DNA of 64,000 nt, from assembly GCA_963575745.1 (NCBI GenBank), contig CAUYUJ010014344.1:1-64000 (forward strand), written 5' to 3'. The notes under the pieces were generated by a model. The model had not been told where the DNA came from, ran no database searches, and saw only the letters and a list, made by a program, of their open reading frames with translations. The translations under genes and the position numbers were made by a program. Below, one piece after another: positions 1 to 11,048 of the stretch (within the stretch, counting starts at the first letter, position 1; every line of letters starts with the position of its first letter). This DNA comes from Prorocentrum cordatum (taxonomy: Eukaryota > Sar > Dinophyceae > Prorocentrales > Prorocentraceae).

Positions 1-1384
1 TTCCGGCGCGCCGGAGAGTATTTGGCTCGAAAAAAAAGAACTCAAGTTTTCACGACTTTTGGTCGGTTGAAAATTATGTTCTCGAAATTTGACTATTCGT
101 TAGAGCTCTAGTATTTTTTCCTGTGATATTCGATCCTATTCCCGTTCGCCATCTTGATCTCAGCTCGATCGGGTAACTTTGAAGGCCAAAAAACACACTG
201 TTTCGAGTCATCTTGATACGCGTTGTCGGTATTTTGTACTTAATTCGAGCTGTAGAACAGCTACAGAGCTGGCAAGCACAGCTAATGTATGCAGAATAAT
301 CAGGCGCGTTCGCCTGTTGAACCCAGAGGCCTAAACTCGGTCTGCTAGCCGAGCTAGGGCCGCGAACCTATTCGTATTATTCGAGTCAACTTGATACGTG
401 CTGTCGGTATTTTCTCTTTAACTCGAGCTCTAGGGCAGCTACAGTGCTGGTAAGCACAGCTATCGCACTCAGAATCATCAGGCGCGCTAGTCTGTCGAAT
501 CCATAGGTCTGAAATGGGTCTGCGAGCCGAGCTAGGTCCGCAAACCTGTTCGCATTATTCGAGTCAACTTCATACGTGTTGTCGGTATTTTCTACTTAAC
601 TCGAGCTCTAGGGCAGCTACAGTGGTAGTAAGCACACCTATCGCACTGAGAATCATCGGGCGCGTTCGCCTGTTCAATCCAGAGGTCTGAACTCGGTCTG
701 CTAGCCAAGCTAGGTGCGCAAACCTATTCGTATTATTCGAGTCAACTTGATACGTATTGTCGGCATTGTGTACTTAATTGGAGCTGCAGGGCAGCTACAG
801 AGTTCATAAGCAGACCTATCGCACTCAGAACCATCAGGCGCGTTTGTCTGTCAGATCCAGAGATCTCAACTCGGTCTGCTAGCCGAGCTGGGTCCGCAAA
901 CCTATGCGTATTGTTGGAGTCATCTTGACAAACGCTCTCGATATTTTCGTACTTAACTCGAGCTGTAGACAGCTACAGAGCCTACAGTCACAGAAATCGT
1001 TTGAGAATTATCGGGCGCGTTTGTCTGTTGTATCGAGAGCTCTGAACTCGGCCTGCTGCCCGAGCTAGGTTCGCGAAACTATTCGTATTGTCCGAATCGT
1101 CGTGAAAAGTGCTCTCAATTTTCTGCACTCAATTCGTGCTGGGGGGGGGCTGGTAATCACATAAGTCGATTCGCAGACATCAGACGCGTCCGCCTGTCGC
1201 ATTGAGAGGTCTGAACTCGGTCTGATCAGACACGTCCGCTTGTCGCATTCAGAGGTAAAAAAAAATTCACTATGAATCGGAATGTTGGTAGGTGCTCTCG
1301 GTTTTCTCAACAGAAGTCGAGCTTGGAAGCTCTACGAGTTCCCCGGCGGTAACCAAGGTTGACGGTTTACCGCCGGCGCCCAGT
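1..1384 (+). repeat. Composite repeat: C head, B tandem array, A hairpin
   Basis: Positions 1-204 are a C head (sequence around TTTTGGTCGGTTGAAAATT and TGATATTCGATC). From about 205 the 178-bp B unit repeats in tandem: the GAGTCAWCTTG phase marker recurs at 383, 561, 739 and 917, exactly 178 bp apart, then degenerates. The block closes with an A hairpin module at 1326-1384, with stem CCGGCGGTAA at 1343-1352 pairing TTACCGCCGG at 1367-1376. No reading frame stays open across B units, so I call no gene. Confidence 0.85.
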
Positions 1385-3029
1385 TGAGAACGGTCAGACG
1401 CGTCCGCCTGTTGAATCCAGAGGTCTGAACTCGGTCTGCTAGTCGAGCTAGGATCGCAAACCTATTCGTATTGTGCGAGTCATTGTAGCATACGCTCTCG
1501 GTTTTTCGTGCTTAACTCGATCTGTAGGGCAGCCACAGAGCTGATAATCACAGAAATCGATTCAGAACAATCAGGCGCGTTCGTCTGTTGAATAACTCGT
1601 AGAGCTTCCCTTTGCAAGTTATTGCTGGAAGCTAAGAGTAATTCCGGCGCGCCCCACAGCTAGTTGGCTCGAAAAATCTCGACTGAACTTTTGACAACTT
1701 TTGCTCGGTTGAAAATTTTTGTTCTGAAAATTTGAACATTCGTTAGAGCTCCAGTATTTTTTCCCGTGATATTCGATCTTATTCCCGCTCGCCATCTTGA
1801 TCTCAGCTCGATCGGGTGAATATTACTATCGAAAAGCACTGTGGCGGGATCGGCCGTTTCTGATGTGCACTGATAACTCGAGCTCTAGGGCAGCTACAGA
1901 GCTGGTAAGCACAGCTAATGCATGCAGAATGATCAGGCGCGTTCGCCTGTTGAACCAGAGGTCTGAACTCGGTCTGCTAGCCGAGCTAGGGCCACAAACC
2001 TGTTCGTATTATTCGAGTCATTTTGACAGAAACGCTCGGTTTTCTGCACTTAACTCGAGCTGTAGGACAGCTACAGAGCTGATATTCAGAGGCACCAATT
2101 CAGAATGATCATTTGCGTTTGTCTGTCGACTCCAGAGCTCTGAACTCGGCTGCTGCCCGATCTAGAATCGCAAAACTATTCGTATCGTTCGAGTCGCTTG
2201 CAAGATAATGTCGGTTATCTGGACTCAACTCGGGCTGTAGGGGGGGCTGCATGGCTGGTAATCACTGCGATCGATTTGAAGACATCAGGCGCGTCCGCAT
2301 GTTGGATAAATAGCTCTGAACTCTGTCTGCTGCCCGAACTAGGTCCGCTAAACGATTCCTATTGCTCGAGTCATCCTGAGAGGTGCTGTCGGGTTTCTGC
2401 AACAAACTTGTTCGTATTATTCGAGTCATTTTGACAGAAACGCTCGATTTTCCGCACTTAACTCGAGCTGTAGGACAGCTACAGAGCTCATATTCAGAGG
2501 CACCAATTCAGAATGATCATTTGCGTTTGTCTGTCGACTCCAGAGCTCTGAATTCGGTCTGCTGCCCGATCTAGAATCGCGAATCTATTCGTATCGTTCG
2601 AGTCGCTTGCAAGATAATGTCGGTTATCTGGACTCAACTCGGGCTGTAGGGGGGGCTGCATGGCTGGTAATCACTGGGATCGATTTGAAGACATCAGGCG
2701 CGTCCGCATGTAGAATAAAGAGCTCTGAACTCTGTCTGCTGCCCGAACTAGGTCCGCTAAACTATTCCTATTGTTCGAGTCATCCTGAGAGGTGCTGTCG
2801 GGTTTCTGCACTTAACTCGGGCTGTAGGGGGGCTGCAGGGCTGGTAATGACAGTAGTCGATTCGCAGACATGAGACGCGTCCGTCTGTCGCATTTCGAGG
2901 TCAAAAACTATTCACTATAAGTGAGATTGTTGGTAAGTGCTGTCTGTTTTCTCAACTTAAGTTGAGTTAGGAAGCTCTACGAGTCCCCCGGCGGTAACCA
3001 AGGTTGACGGTTTACCGCCGGCGCCCAGT
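1385..3029 (+). repeat. Composite repeat: B fragment, E/C head, B array, A hairpin
   Basis: A partial B stretch (1393-1590) is followed by an E hairpin module (1592-1634, AGCTTCC arm pairing GGAAGCT), a C head to about 1860, then B units. Two consecutive B blocks around 2100-2290 and 2490-2690 are nearly identical, suggesting a recent local duplication. An A hairpin closes the unit at 2971-3029 with a perfect 10-bp stem (2988-2997 with 3012-3021). Confidence 0.8.
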
Positions 3030-4065
3030 CAAGAGCTCTGAACTCGGCCTGATCCCCGAGCTGGGTTCGCGAACCTATTGGTATTGTTCGAGTCATCTTG
3101 AGAAGTGCTCTCATTTTTCTGTACTTAAATCGTGTTGGGGGAGGGCTAGAGTGCTGCTGGTCACATGAATCGATTTCGAGCCAAATAGCAGGCAGGCGGG
3201 AACGGCCGTTTCGAGTCATCTTGATACGCGCTGTCTGTTTTCTCAAGATAATTCGAGCTTCAGGACAACTACAGAGCTGGTCAGCACAGCTAATGCATTC
3301 AGAATGATCAGGCGCGTTCGCCTGTTGAATCCAGAGGTCTGAACTCGGTCTGCTAGCCGAGCTAGGGTCGCAAACCTATTCGTATTATTCGAGTCATTGT
3401 AGCAGACGCTCTCGGTTTTTCGTACTTAAATCGATATGTAGGGCAGCCACAGAGCTGATAATCACAGAAATCGATTGAGAATTATCAGGCGCGTTCGTCT
3501 GTTGAATCAAGAGCTCTGAACTCGGCCTGCTCCCCGAGCTAGGTTCGCGAACCTATTGGTATTGTTCGAGTCATCTTGAGAAGTGCTCTCGGTTTTCTGT
3601 ACTCAAATCGTGCTGGGGGAGGGCTAGAGTGCTGCTGGTCACATGAATCGATTTCGAGACATCAGGCGCGTCCGTTCGTCGAACGAGAGCTCGGAACTCG
3701 GTCTGCTGCTCGAACGAGATCCGCGAAACTGTTGTATTATTCGAGTCATCCTGAGAGGTACTCTCGGTTTTCTGCACTTAACTCAGGCTGTATGGGGGGC
3801 TGCAGAGCTGGTAATCACAGGAATCGATCCGCAGACATCAGACGCGTCCGCCTGTCGCATTAAGAGGTCTGAACTCGGTTTCATACTCGAGCTCGATTGG
3901 AAAACTGTTCGTTTGTTTTGTTAGAGTCATCCTGAGAGGTCTATAATCGCTTGGGCTGAAAAACTAGTCGTTCTCTGAAATTCTTTCCCACATTATATAT
4001 TGTCAGGAAGCTCTACGAGTCCCCCGGCGGTAAGAAAGGTTGACGGTTTACCGCCGGCGCCCAGT
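3030..4065 (+). repeat. B array with A hairpin, member of a segmental duplication
   Basis: Degenerate B units run to an A hairpin at 4007-4065. Within it, 3181-3858 is almost identical to 10243-10920, and the ~130 bp before the hairpin match again. A C-head 3' end (around 3181-3215) joins a B unit directly, so the unit was rearranged before it was copied. Confidence 0.8.
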
Positions 4066-5277
4066 CCCTTAGCAAGTTATTGCTGGAAGCTTAAGAGTAA
4101 TTCCGGGGAGCTGGAGAGCGAGATGGCAACGAAAATCTCGACGGACCTTTTGGTGACTTTTGGTCGGTTGAAAATTCTGTTCTCAAAATTTGACCATTCG
4201 TTAGAGCTCTAGGATTTTTTTCTATGATATTCGACCTTATTCCCGCTCGCCATCTTGATCTCAGCTCGATCGGGTAACTTTCAAGGCCAAAAAGCAGGCA
4301 GGCGGGAACGGCCGTTTCGAGTCATCTTGATACGCACTGTCGGTATTTTCAACTTAAGTCGCGCTGTAGGGCAGCTACAGTGCTGGTAAGCGCACCTATC
4401 GCACTCAGAATCATCAGGCGCGTTCGCCTGTTCAATCCAGAGGTCTGAACTCGGTCTGCTACCCGAGCTAGGTCCGCAGACCTATTCGTATTATTCGAGT
4501 CAACTTGATACGCGTTGTCGGTATTTTCTGCTTGACTCGAGGTCAATGGCAGCTAGCGTGCTGGTAAGCACCTATCACACTCAGAATTATCAGGCGCGTT
4601 CGCCTGTTGAATCCATAGGTCTGAACTCGGTCTGCTAGCTGGGCTAGGTCCGCTGGGCTGGGTCTTGACAAACGCTCTCAGTTTTCTGTAGTTAACTCGA
4701 GCTGTAGGGCAGCTACAGAGCCTATAGTCACACAAATCGATTGGGAATCGTCGGGCGCGTTTGTCTGTTGTATCGAGAGCTCTGAACTCGGCCTGCTGCC
4801 CGAGCTAGGTTCGTGAAACTATTCGTATTGTCCGAATCATCGTGCAAAGCGCTCTCAATTTTCTGCACTCAACTCGTGCTGGGAAAGAGCTAGAGTGCTG
4901 CGGGTCATAGAAATCGATTTGCACACATCAGACGCGTTCGTTGGTCGATTCGAAAGCTTAGAACTCGATTTGCTGCTCGAAACAGATTCGCGAAACTATT
5001 GTATCATTCGAGTCATCCTGAGAGATGCTCTCGGTTTTCTGCACTAAACTCGGGCTGTCGGGGGGCTGCAGGGCTGGTAATCACATGAGTCGATTCGCAG
5101 ACATCAGACGCGTCCGCCTGTCGCATTGCGAGGTCTGATTGCGAAACTGTTTGTTTCTTTGTTAGAGTCATGAAAACTAGTCGTTCTCTGGATTTTTTCC
5201 CACACTATATACTGTCAGGAAGCTCTACGAGTCCCCCGGCGGTAAGAAAGGTTGACGGTTCACCGCCGGCGCCCAGT
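4066..5277 (+). repeat. Composite repeat: E/C head, B array, A hairpin
   Basis: Starts with a partial E module (4066-4100) and C head (to about 4290), continues with B units, and ends in an A hairpin at 5219-5277. The hairpin loop here begins GAAAGG instead of CCAAGG, and its 3' arm reads TCACCGCCGG, giving one A-C mismatch next to the loop. Confidence 0.8.
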
Positions 5278-5823
5278 AAGAGACAATGTGGTAACTTTGG
5301 GTCGGTTTTGCAATTTTGGTGCAAAATTTCGAAGTTGGTTTTCGGAACCGGTATTTTTCTCACCTGTAGTGGGTTGTGCTGCGTCTGCCAGTGAAATTCT
5401 CAGGTCCGTAGTGCAATATTATTATCAAAAGACTTGAGGGAACCGTCGGCCGTTTCCCGCATCTTGAGACGCGTTGCCGGTTTTCTGTACTTCTCAAGAT
5501 CTACGAGAGGTATTGAGCTGCTACTTACAGAAACCGATTCAGAATTATCGGGCGCGTTTGTCTGTTCCATCATCGAGAGGTCTGAACTCGGTCTGCTACT
5601 CGAGCTTGATCCTCGAAACTATTCGTATTATACAAGTGATCTGATGGATGCTGTGGGTTGCCACTTGAATCGACTTTCGGTCAAAGCTGGAAAAGGTATT
5701 TTAAGCCTTTCAGCTCACGCGTAAGAAAGCTTTGCCCATGTGTTTCAAGCAGCGTCGTGCAGACAAGAGCTCTACGAGGCTCCCGGCGGTAACCTGGTTG
5801 ACGGTTCACCGACGGCTCCCAGT
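5278..5823 (+). repeat. Chimeric D/B repeat with variant A hairpin
   Basis: Begins like the D family interior (GACAATGTGGTAACTTTGGG, then the CACCTGTAGTGGGTT block), switches to B-like sequence near 5440-5640, and returns to D-like sequence ending in GAGCTCTACGAGG and a hairpin whose 3' arm is mutated (ACCGACGG). It looks like a recombinant between two families. Confidence 0.65.
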
Positions 5824-7094
5824 TGGCTCCCAGTTCCGGCGCGCCTCACAGCTAGTTGGCTCGAAAAATCTCGACGGAACTTTTGACAACTTTTGCTCGG
5901 TGGAAAATACCTCGTAGAGCTCTTCGTCATCGATGAGCTAGAGGAATTCTGGCGCGGGATGGAGCTAGTTGGCCGACCCGGCCAGGACGGACAAAGTGGT
6001 AACTTTTGGGTGGTTTTGCGATTTTTTCAAAGATATTTCACCATTTATTTTGAGAAAGCAGATTTTTCGCACCTGTAAACGACTATGAGGGCTTCTTTCT
6101 CTTAGTATGAGCTCCGTAGGCGGTTTTTTACTATCAAAACACTTGGACATCTTCATGTCGACACGAAAAAATGAATTTTTCTCTTTTCCATAAATGCCTC
6201 CAGAAGCTGTCTCTTTCGCATCTGAGCACTCTCACGCGTGAAAGGAGCTCTACGAGGTTCCCGGCGGTGACCAGGTCGACGATTCACCGCCGGCGCCAGT
6301 TTTGTTCTAAAAATTTGACAATTCGTTTGAGCTCTAGTATTTTTTCCGTGATATTCGATCTTATTCCCGCCCGCCATCTTGATTCCAGCTCGATCGGATT
6401 ACTATCGAAAAGCACTGTGGCGGAATCGGCCGTTTTGAGTCATCTTGATATGCGCTGACGGTTTTCTGAACATAACTCGAGCTCTAGGGCAGCTACAGTA
6501 AGCACAGCTAATGCATGCAGAATGATCAGGCGCGTTCGCCTGTTGAATCCAGAGGTCTGAACTCGGTCTGCTAGCCAGCTAGGGCCACAAACTTGTTCGT
6601 ATTATTCGAGTGATCTTGACAGAAACTCTCGATTTTCTGCACTTGACTCGAGCTGTAAGACAGCCACAGAGCTGATATTCACAGGCACTAATTCAGAATC
6701 ATCAGTTGCGTTTGTCCGTCGACTCCATAGCTCTGAACTCGGCTGCTGCCCGATCTAGAATCGCGAAACTATTCGTATCGTTCGAGTCGCTTGCGAGATA
6801 ATGTAGGCTATCTGGAATTAACTCGGGCTGTAGGGGGGCTGCATGGCTATTCATTACTGGAATCATTTGAAGACATCAGGCGCGTCCGCCTGTCGAATAC
6901 AGAGCTCTGAACTCTGTCTGCTGCCCGAACTAGCTCCGCGAAACTGTTTCTGTCGCATTCAGAGATCAAAAACTATACACTATGAGTCAGATTGTTGGTA
7001 AGTGTTGTCTGTTTTCCCAACTTAAGTCGAGTTAGGAAGCTCTACGAGCCCCCCGGCGGTAACCAAGGTTGACGGTTTACCGCCGGCGCCCAGT
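5824..7094 (+). repeat. Composite C/B/A unit interrupted by a D element
   Basis: The C head starts at about 5830, is interrupted at GGTGGAAAA (5907) by a complete D element, and resumes at 6300 with TTTTGTTCTAAAAATTTG. Joining the two flanks restores the normal C sequence. B units follow, with an A hairpin at 7036-7094. Confidence 0.8.
5907..6299 (+). mobile_element. D element with inverted repeats, inserted in a C head
   Basis: This ~393-bp element begins TACCTCGTAGAGCTC and carries its inverted copy GAGCTCTACGAGGT at 6247-6260, followed by a terminal hairpin (CCGGCGGTGA with TCACCGCCGG) and the end GGCGCCAG. Removing it rejoins GAAAA and TTTTGTTCT into uninterrupted C sequence, with at most one duplicated T. 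It encodes no protein, so it is a non-autonomous element; a MITE or an introner-like element are both possible. Mobility is inferred from the empty-site reconstruction. Confidence 0.75.
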
Positions 7095-7262
7095 ACCTCG
7101 TAGAGCTCTTCGGCATCGATGACCTAGAGGAATTCCGGCGCGGGGTGGGGCTAGTAACTCGTAGAGCTTCCTTTAGCAAGTTATTCCTGGAAGCTGAGTA
7201 CCCACAGCTAGTAGCTCGTAGAGCTTCCCTGAGCAAATTATTGCTGGAAGCTTTAGAGTAAT
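7095..7262 (+). repeat. Cluster of D-head and E hairpin modules
   Basis: A D head (TACCTCGTAGAGCTC, 7095-7155) is cut at GGGGCTAG by an E module (7156-7198). After a short remnant comes a second E module (TAGCTCGTAGAGCTTCC, 7211-7253). Each E module folds as nested arms (AGCTTCC/GGAAGCT and AGCAA/TTGCT). Junctions repeatedly read AG|T. Confidence 0.7.
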
Positions 7263-8373
7263 TCCGAAGCGCTGGAGAGCTAGTTGCCAAGAACAATCTC
7301 GACGGAACTTTTGGCGACTTTTGATCGGTTGAAAATTTTGTTCTCGAAATTTGACCATTCGTTAGAGCTCTAGTATTTTTTCCCGTGGTATTCGATCTTA
7401 TTCCCGCTCGCCATCTTGATCTCAGCTCGATCGGGTGAAAATTACTATCGAAAAGCACTGTGGCGGGATCGGCTGTTTTGAGTCATCTCGATACGCGCTC
7501 ACGGTTTTCGGAACTTAACTCGAGCTTCAGGCAGCCCCAGATTCGGCGCGATTGTCTGTCGAATCGAGAGGCCTGAACTCGGTCTGTCAGCCGAGCTAGG
7601 TCCCCAAATATATTCGTATTATTCGAGTCATCTTGACAGAAATTCTCGGTTTTCTCTACTTAACTCGAGCTGTAGGACAGTTACAGAGCTGATACGTAAA
7701 GAATCTGATCGAAATCATCAATGGCCGTTTTCTGTTGAATCAAGAGCTCTTAACTCGGTCTGTTGCCCGATCTAGAATCGCGAAACTATTCGTATTATTT
7801 AAGTCACCTTGAGAGTTGTTGTCGGCTCTCTGCACTTAACTCAGGCTGTAAGGGGGCTGCATGGCTGGTAATCACTGGAATCGATTCGGAGACATCAGGC
7901 GCGCCCGCCTTTCGACTCCAGAGCACTATTCATATTGGTCGAGTCATCTTGAGAAGTACTCTCGGTCTTCTTCACTCAAATCGCGCTGAGGGGGGGCTAT
8001 AGTGCCGATGGTCACAGGGATCGATTTTAAGACAGCAGGCGTGTCCGCCTGTTGAATCCAGAGCTCGGAACTGGGCTTGCTGCCCGATCTAGAATCAATC
8101 GCGAAATTATTCATATTGTTCGAGTCACCCTGAAAGATGCTGTCGGCTTTCTGCCTTTACTCGGACTGTAGGGGGGCTGCAGGGCTGGTAATGACAGGAG
8201 TCGATTCGCAGACATCAGACGCGTCAGCCTGTCGCATTGAGAGGTCAAAACATATTCACTATGAGTCGGAATGTTGGTAGGTGCTGTCGGTTTTCTCAAC
8301 TTCAGTCGAGCTAGGAAGCTCTACGAGTCTCCCGGCGGTAACCAAGGTTGACGGTTTACCGCCGGCGCCCAGT
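7254..8373 (+). repeat. Composite repeat: C head, B array, A hairpin
   Basis: C head from about 7254 to 7480, then five to six B units of several sub-types (the GGGGGGCTGCATGGCTGGTAA sub-type and the GAGGGGGGGCTATAGTG sub-type), then an A hairpin at 8315-8373. No coding sequence seen. Confidence 0.8.
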
Positions 8374-9322
8374 TGGCTCGAAAAATCTCGACTGAACTTT
8401 TCACAACTTTTGGTCGGTTGAAAATTTTGTTCTCGAAATTCAACAATTCGTTTGTGCTCTAGGATTTTTTCCCGTGATATTCGATCTTATTCCCGCTCGC
8501 CATCTTGATCTCAGCTCGATGGAGTGAATATTACTATCGAAAAGCACTGTGGCGGGATCGGCCGTTTCGAGTCATCGTGATACGCACTGACGGTTTTCTG
8601 AAGATAACTCGAGCTTTAGGACAGCTACAGAGCTCGTAAGCACAGCTAATCCATGTAGAATGATTAGGCGCGTTCGCCTGTTGAACCATGAGCTCTGAAC
8701 TCGGTCTGTGAGCCGAGAGGTTCGCAAACCTATATGTATTATTCGAGTTATCTTAATTCGCACTGTTGTTATTATGAGCTTAACTCGAGATATAGGACAG
8801 CTGCAGAGCTGGTAAGCACACCTTATGGTCTCAGATTGATCAGGCGCATTCGGCTGTTCTAACCAGAGGTCTGAACTCGGTCTGCTAGCCGAGCCAGGTC
8901 CGCAAACCTATTCGTATTATTCGAATCATCTTGACAGACGCTCTCGGTTTCCTGTACTTAACTCGAGCTATAGGACAGCTACAGGGCTGATGCTTATTGA
9001 AACCGATTCAGAATCATCAGTTGCGTTCGAATCCAGAGCTCTGAACTCGGTCTGCTGCCCGATCCAGAATCGCGAAACTGTTCGTATTCTTCCAGTCATC
9101 CTGAGAGCTGCTGTCGGCTTTCTGCACTTAACTCGGGCTATAGGGAGGCTGCAGGTCGGGTAATCACAGCAATCGATTCGGAGACAAACTCGGTCTGATA
9201 CTCGAGTTGGGCTGAAAAACTATTCGTCCTCTGCAATTTTCTTTTGAGATTATATGTTGTCAGGAAGCTCTACGAGTCCCCCGGCGGTAACTAAGGTTGA
9301 CGGTTTACCGCCGGCGCCCAGT
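8374..9322 (+). repeat. Composite repeat: C head, B array, A hairpin
   Basis: C head 8374-8570, B units to about 9180, a short tail block around 9190-9260, and an A hairpin at 9264-9322. This is the shortest B array of the left arm. Confidence 0.8.
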
Positions 9323-10059
9323 TGGCCCACCCAGCCGAGGCGGACAATGTGACAACTTTGGGGTGGTTTTGCGAATATTACCTCGTAGAGCTCGTCGTAA
9401 TCGATGAGCTAGAGGAATTCCGGCGCGGGGTGGAGCTAGTTGGTCGACCCGACCAGAAAGGAGAATGTGATAACTTGTCGGTGGTTTTGCAATTTTTTGA
9501 AAGATATTTGACAATTCATTTTGAGAAAGCGGATTTTTCGCACCTGTAGTGGGATAAGACGCATCTGCCAGTAAAATTTTCAGGTCCGTAGGTGCAGTAT
9601 TTCTATCAAAACACTTGGCGGAACCGACTTTGGATAAAAACAGAAAAACGTGATTTTTCGATTCTTTCGTTTCGCACTCCTGAGGCTTGCTCTCTATGTT
9701 CTGAGGAGCGCGGTGTGAGAAGAGAGCTCTACGAGGGTCCCGGCGGTGACCTGGTTGACGGTTTACCGCCTTCCCAGTTGAAAGATATTTGACAATTCAT
9801 TTTGAGAAAGCAGATTTTTCGCAGCTGTGAACGACTATAAGGGCCTTTCTGTCTTAATATGAGCTCTCTGGGTGCAGTTTTACTATCAAAACACTTGGAG
9901 GAACCATCTCGATGTCGACACGAAAAAAAACAATTTTTCGCTTTTCCAAGAAATGCTTCCAGAAGCTTTCTCTTTCGACTCTGAGCGCTCTTATGCGTGA
10001 AAGGAGCTCTACGAGGTTCCTGGCGGTGACCAGGTTGACTGTTCACCGCCGGCGCCAGT
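9323..10059 (+). mobile_element. D element split by a second D element
   Basis: The outer D element reads up to GGTTTTGCGAATAT at 9379 and resumes at 9778 with TTGAAAGATATTTGAC, which is how uninterrupted D copies read. It ends with GAGCTCTACGAGGT and a hairpin at 10005-10059. Its 5' inverted repeat is missing. No protein is encoded. Confidence 0.75.
9380..9777 (+). mobile_element. Inner D element nested in a D element
   Basis: Starts TACCTCGTAGAGCTCGTCG, ends in a hairpin module reading TTTACCGCCTTCCCAG, and sits precisely between GAATAT and TTGAAAG of the outer copy. Both termini match the D insertion at 5907-6299, so the element boundaries are reproducible in two independent insertions. 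Confidence 0.75.
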
Positions 10060-11048
10060 AATTCCGGGGAGCTCGAGAGCTAGTTGGCAAGAAACATCTC
10101 GACGGACCTTTTGCTGACTTTTGGTCGGTTGAAAATTTTGTTCTCGAAATTTGACAATTCGTTTGCTTTATTTTTTCCCATGATATTCGATCTTATTCCC
10201 GCTCGCCATCTTGATCTCAGCTCGATCGGGTAACTTTGAAGGCCAAATAGCAGGCAGGCGGGAACGGCCGTTTCGAGTCATCTTGATACGCGCTGTCTGT
10301 TTTCTCAAGATAATTCGAGCTTCAGGACAACTACAGAGCTGGTCAGCACAGCTAATGCATTCAGAATGATCAGGCGCGTTCGCCTGTTGAATCCAGAGGT
10401 CTGAACTCGGTCTGCTAGCCGAGCTAGGGTCGCAATTTTATTCGTATTATTCGAGTCATTGTAGCAGACGCTCTCGGTTTTTCGTACTTAAATCGATATG
10501 TAGGGCAGCCACAGAGCTGATAATCACAGAAATCGATTGAGAATTATCAGGCGCGTTCGTCTGATGAATCAAGAGCTCTGAACTCGGCCTGCTCCCCGAG
10601 CTAGGTTCGCGAACCTATTGGTATTGTTCGAGTCACTTGAGAAGTGCTCTCGGTTTTCTGTACTCAAATCGTGCTGGGGGAGGGCTACAGTGCTGCTGGT
10701 CACAGGAATCGATTTCGAGACATCAGGCGCGTCCGTTCGTCGAACCGAGAGCTCGCAACTCGGTCTGCTGCTCGAACGAGATCCGCGAAACTCTTGTATT
10801 ATTCGAGTCATCCTGAGAGGTACTCTCGGTTTTCTGCACTTAACTCAGGCTGTATGGAGGGCTGCAGAGCTGGTAATCACAGGAATCGATCCGCAGACAT
10901 CAGACGCGTCCGCCTGTCGCATCTATAATCGCTTGGGCTGAAAAACTAGTCGTTCTCTGAAATTCTTTTTTCACATTATATATTGTCAGGAAGCTCTACG
11001 AGTCCCCCGGCGGTAAGAAAGGTTGACGGTTTACCGCCGGCGCCCAGT
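10060..11048 (+). repeat. Composite repeat, second copy of the segmental duplication
   Basis: C head 10060-10265, then B units. 10243-10920 is nearly identical to 3181-3858, with only scattered differences such as TTTTATTC for AACCTATTC. At about 10921 a ~75-bp segment present in the first copy is missing, and the tail and A hairpin (10990-11048) follow. Confidence 0.85.

Noticed and set aside
205-1320. CRISPR-like regular repeats
   Set aside because: The 178-bp units are contiguous and diverged, with no short identical repeats separated by unique spacers, and the genome is eukaryotic.
1343-1376. A hairpin as a bacterial rho-independent terminator
   Set aside because: No U-tract follows, the context is eukaryotic, and it recurs as the end of mobile repeats.
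1797-2108. Open frames of 60-130 codons throughout 1-27887 and 33500-40700 (sequences like SSELGLLPELGPRNYSY or STRFPAVTRLTVYRR)
   Set aside because: They are translations of the B, C, D and A repeats, recur in every array, end at repeat-encoded stops and lack any conserved start.
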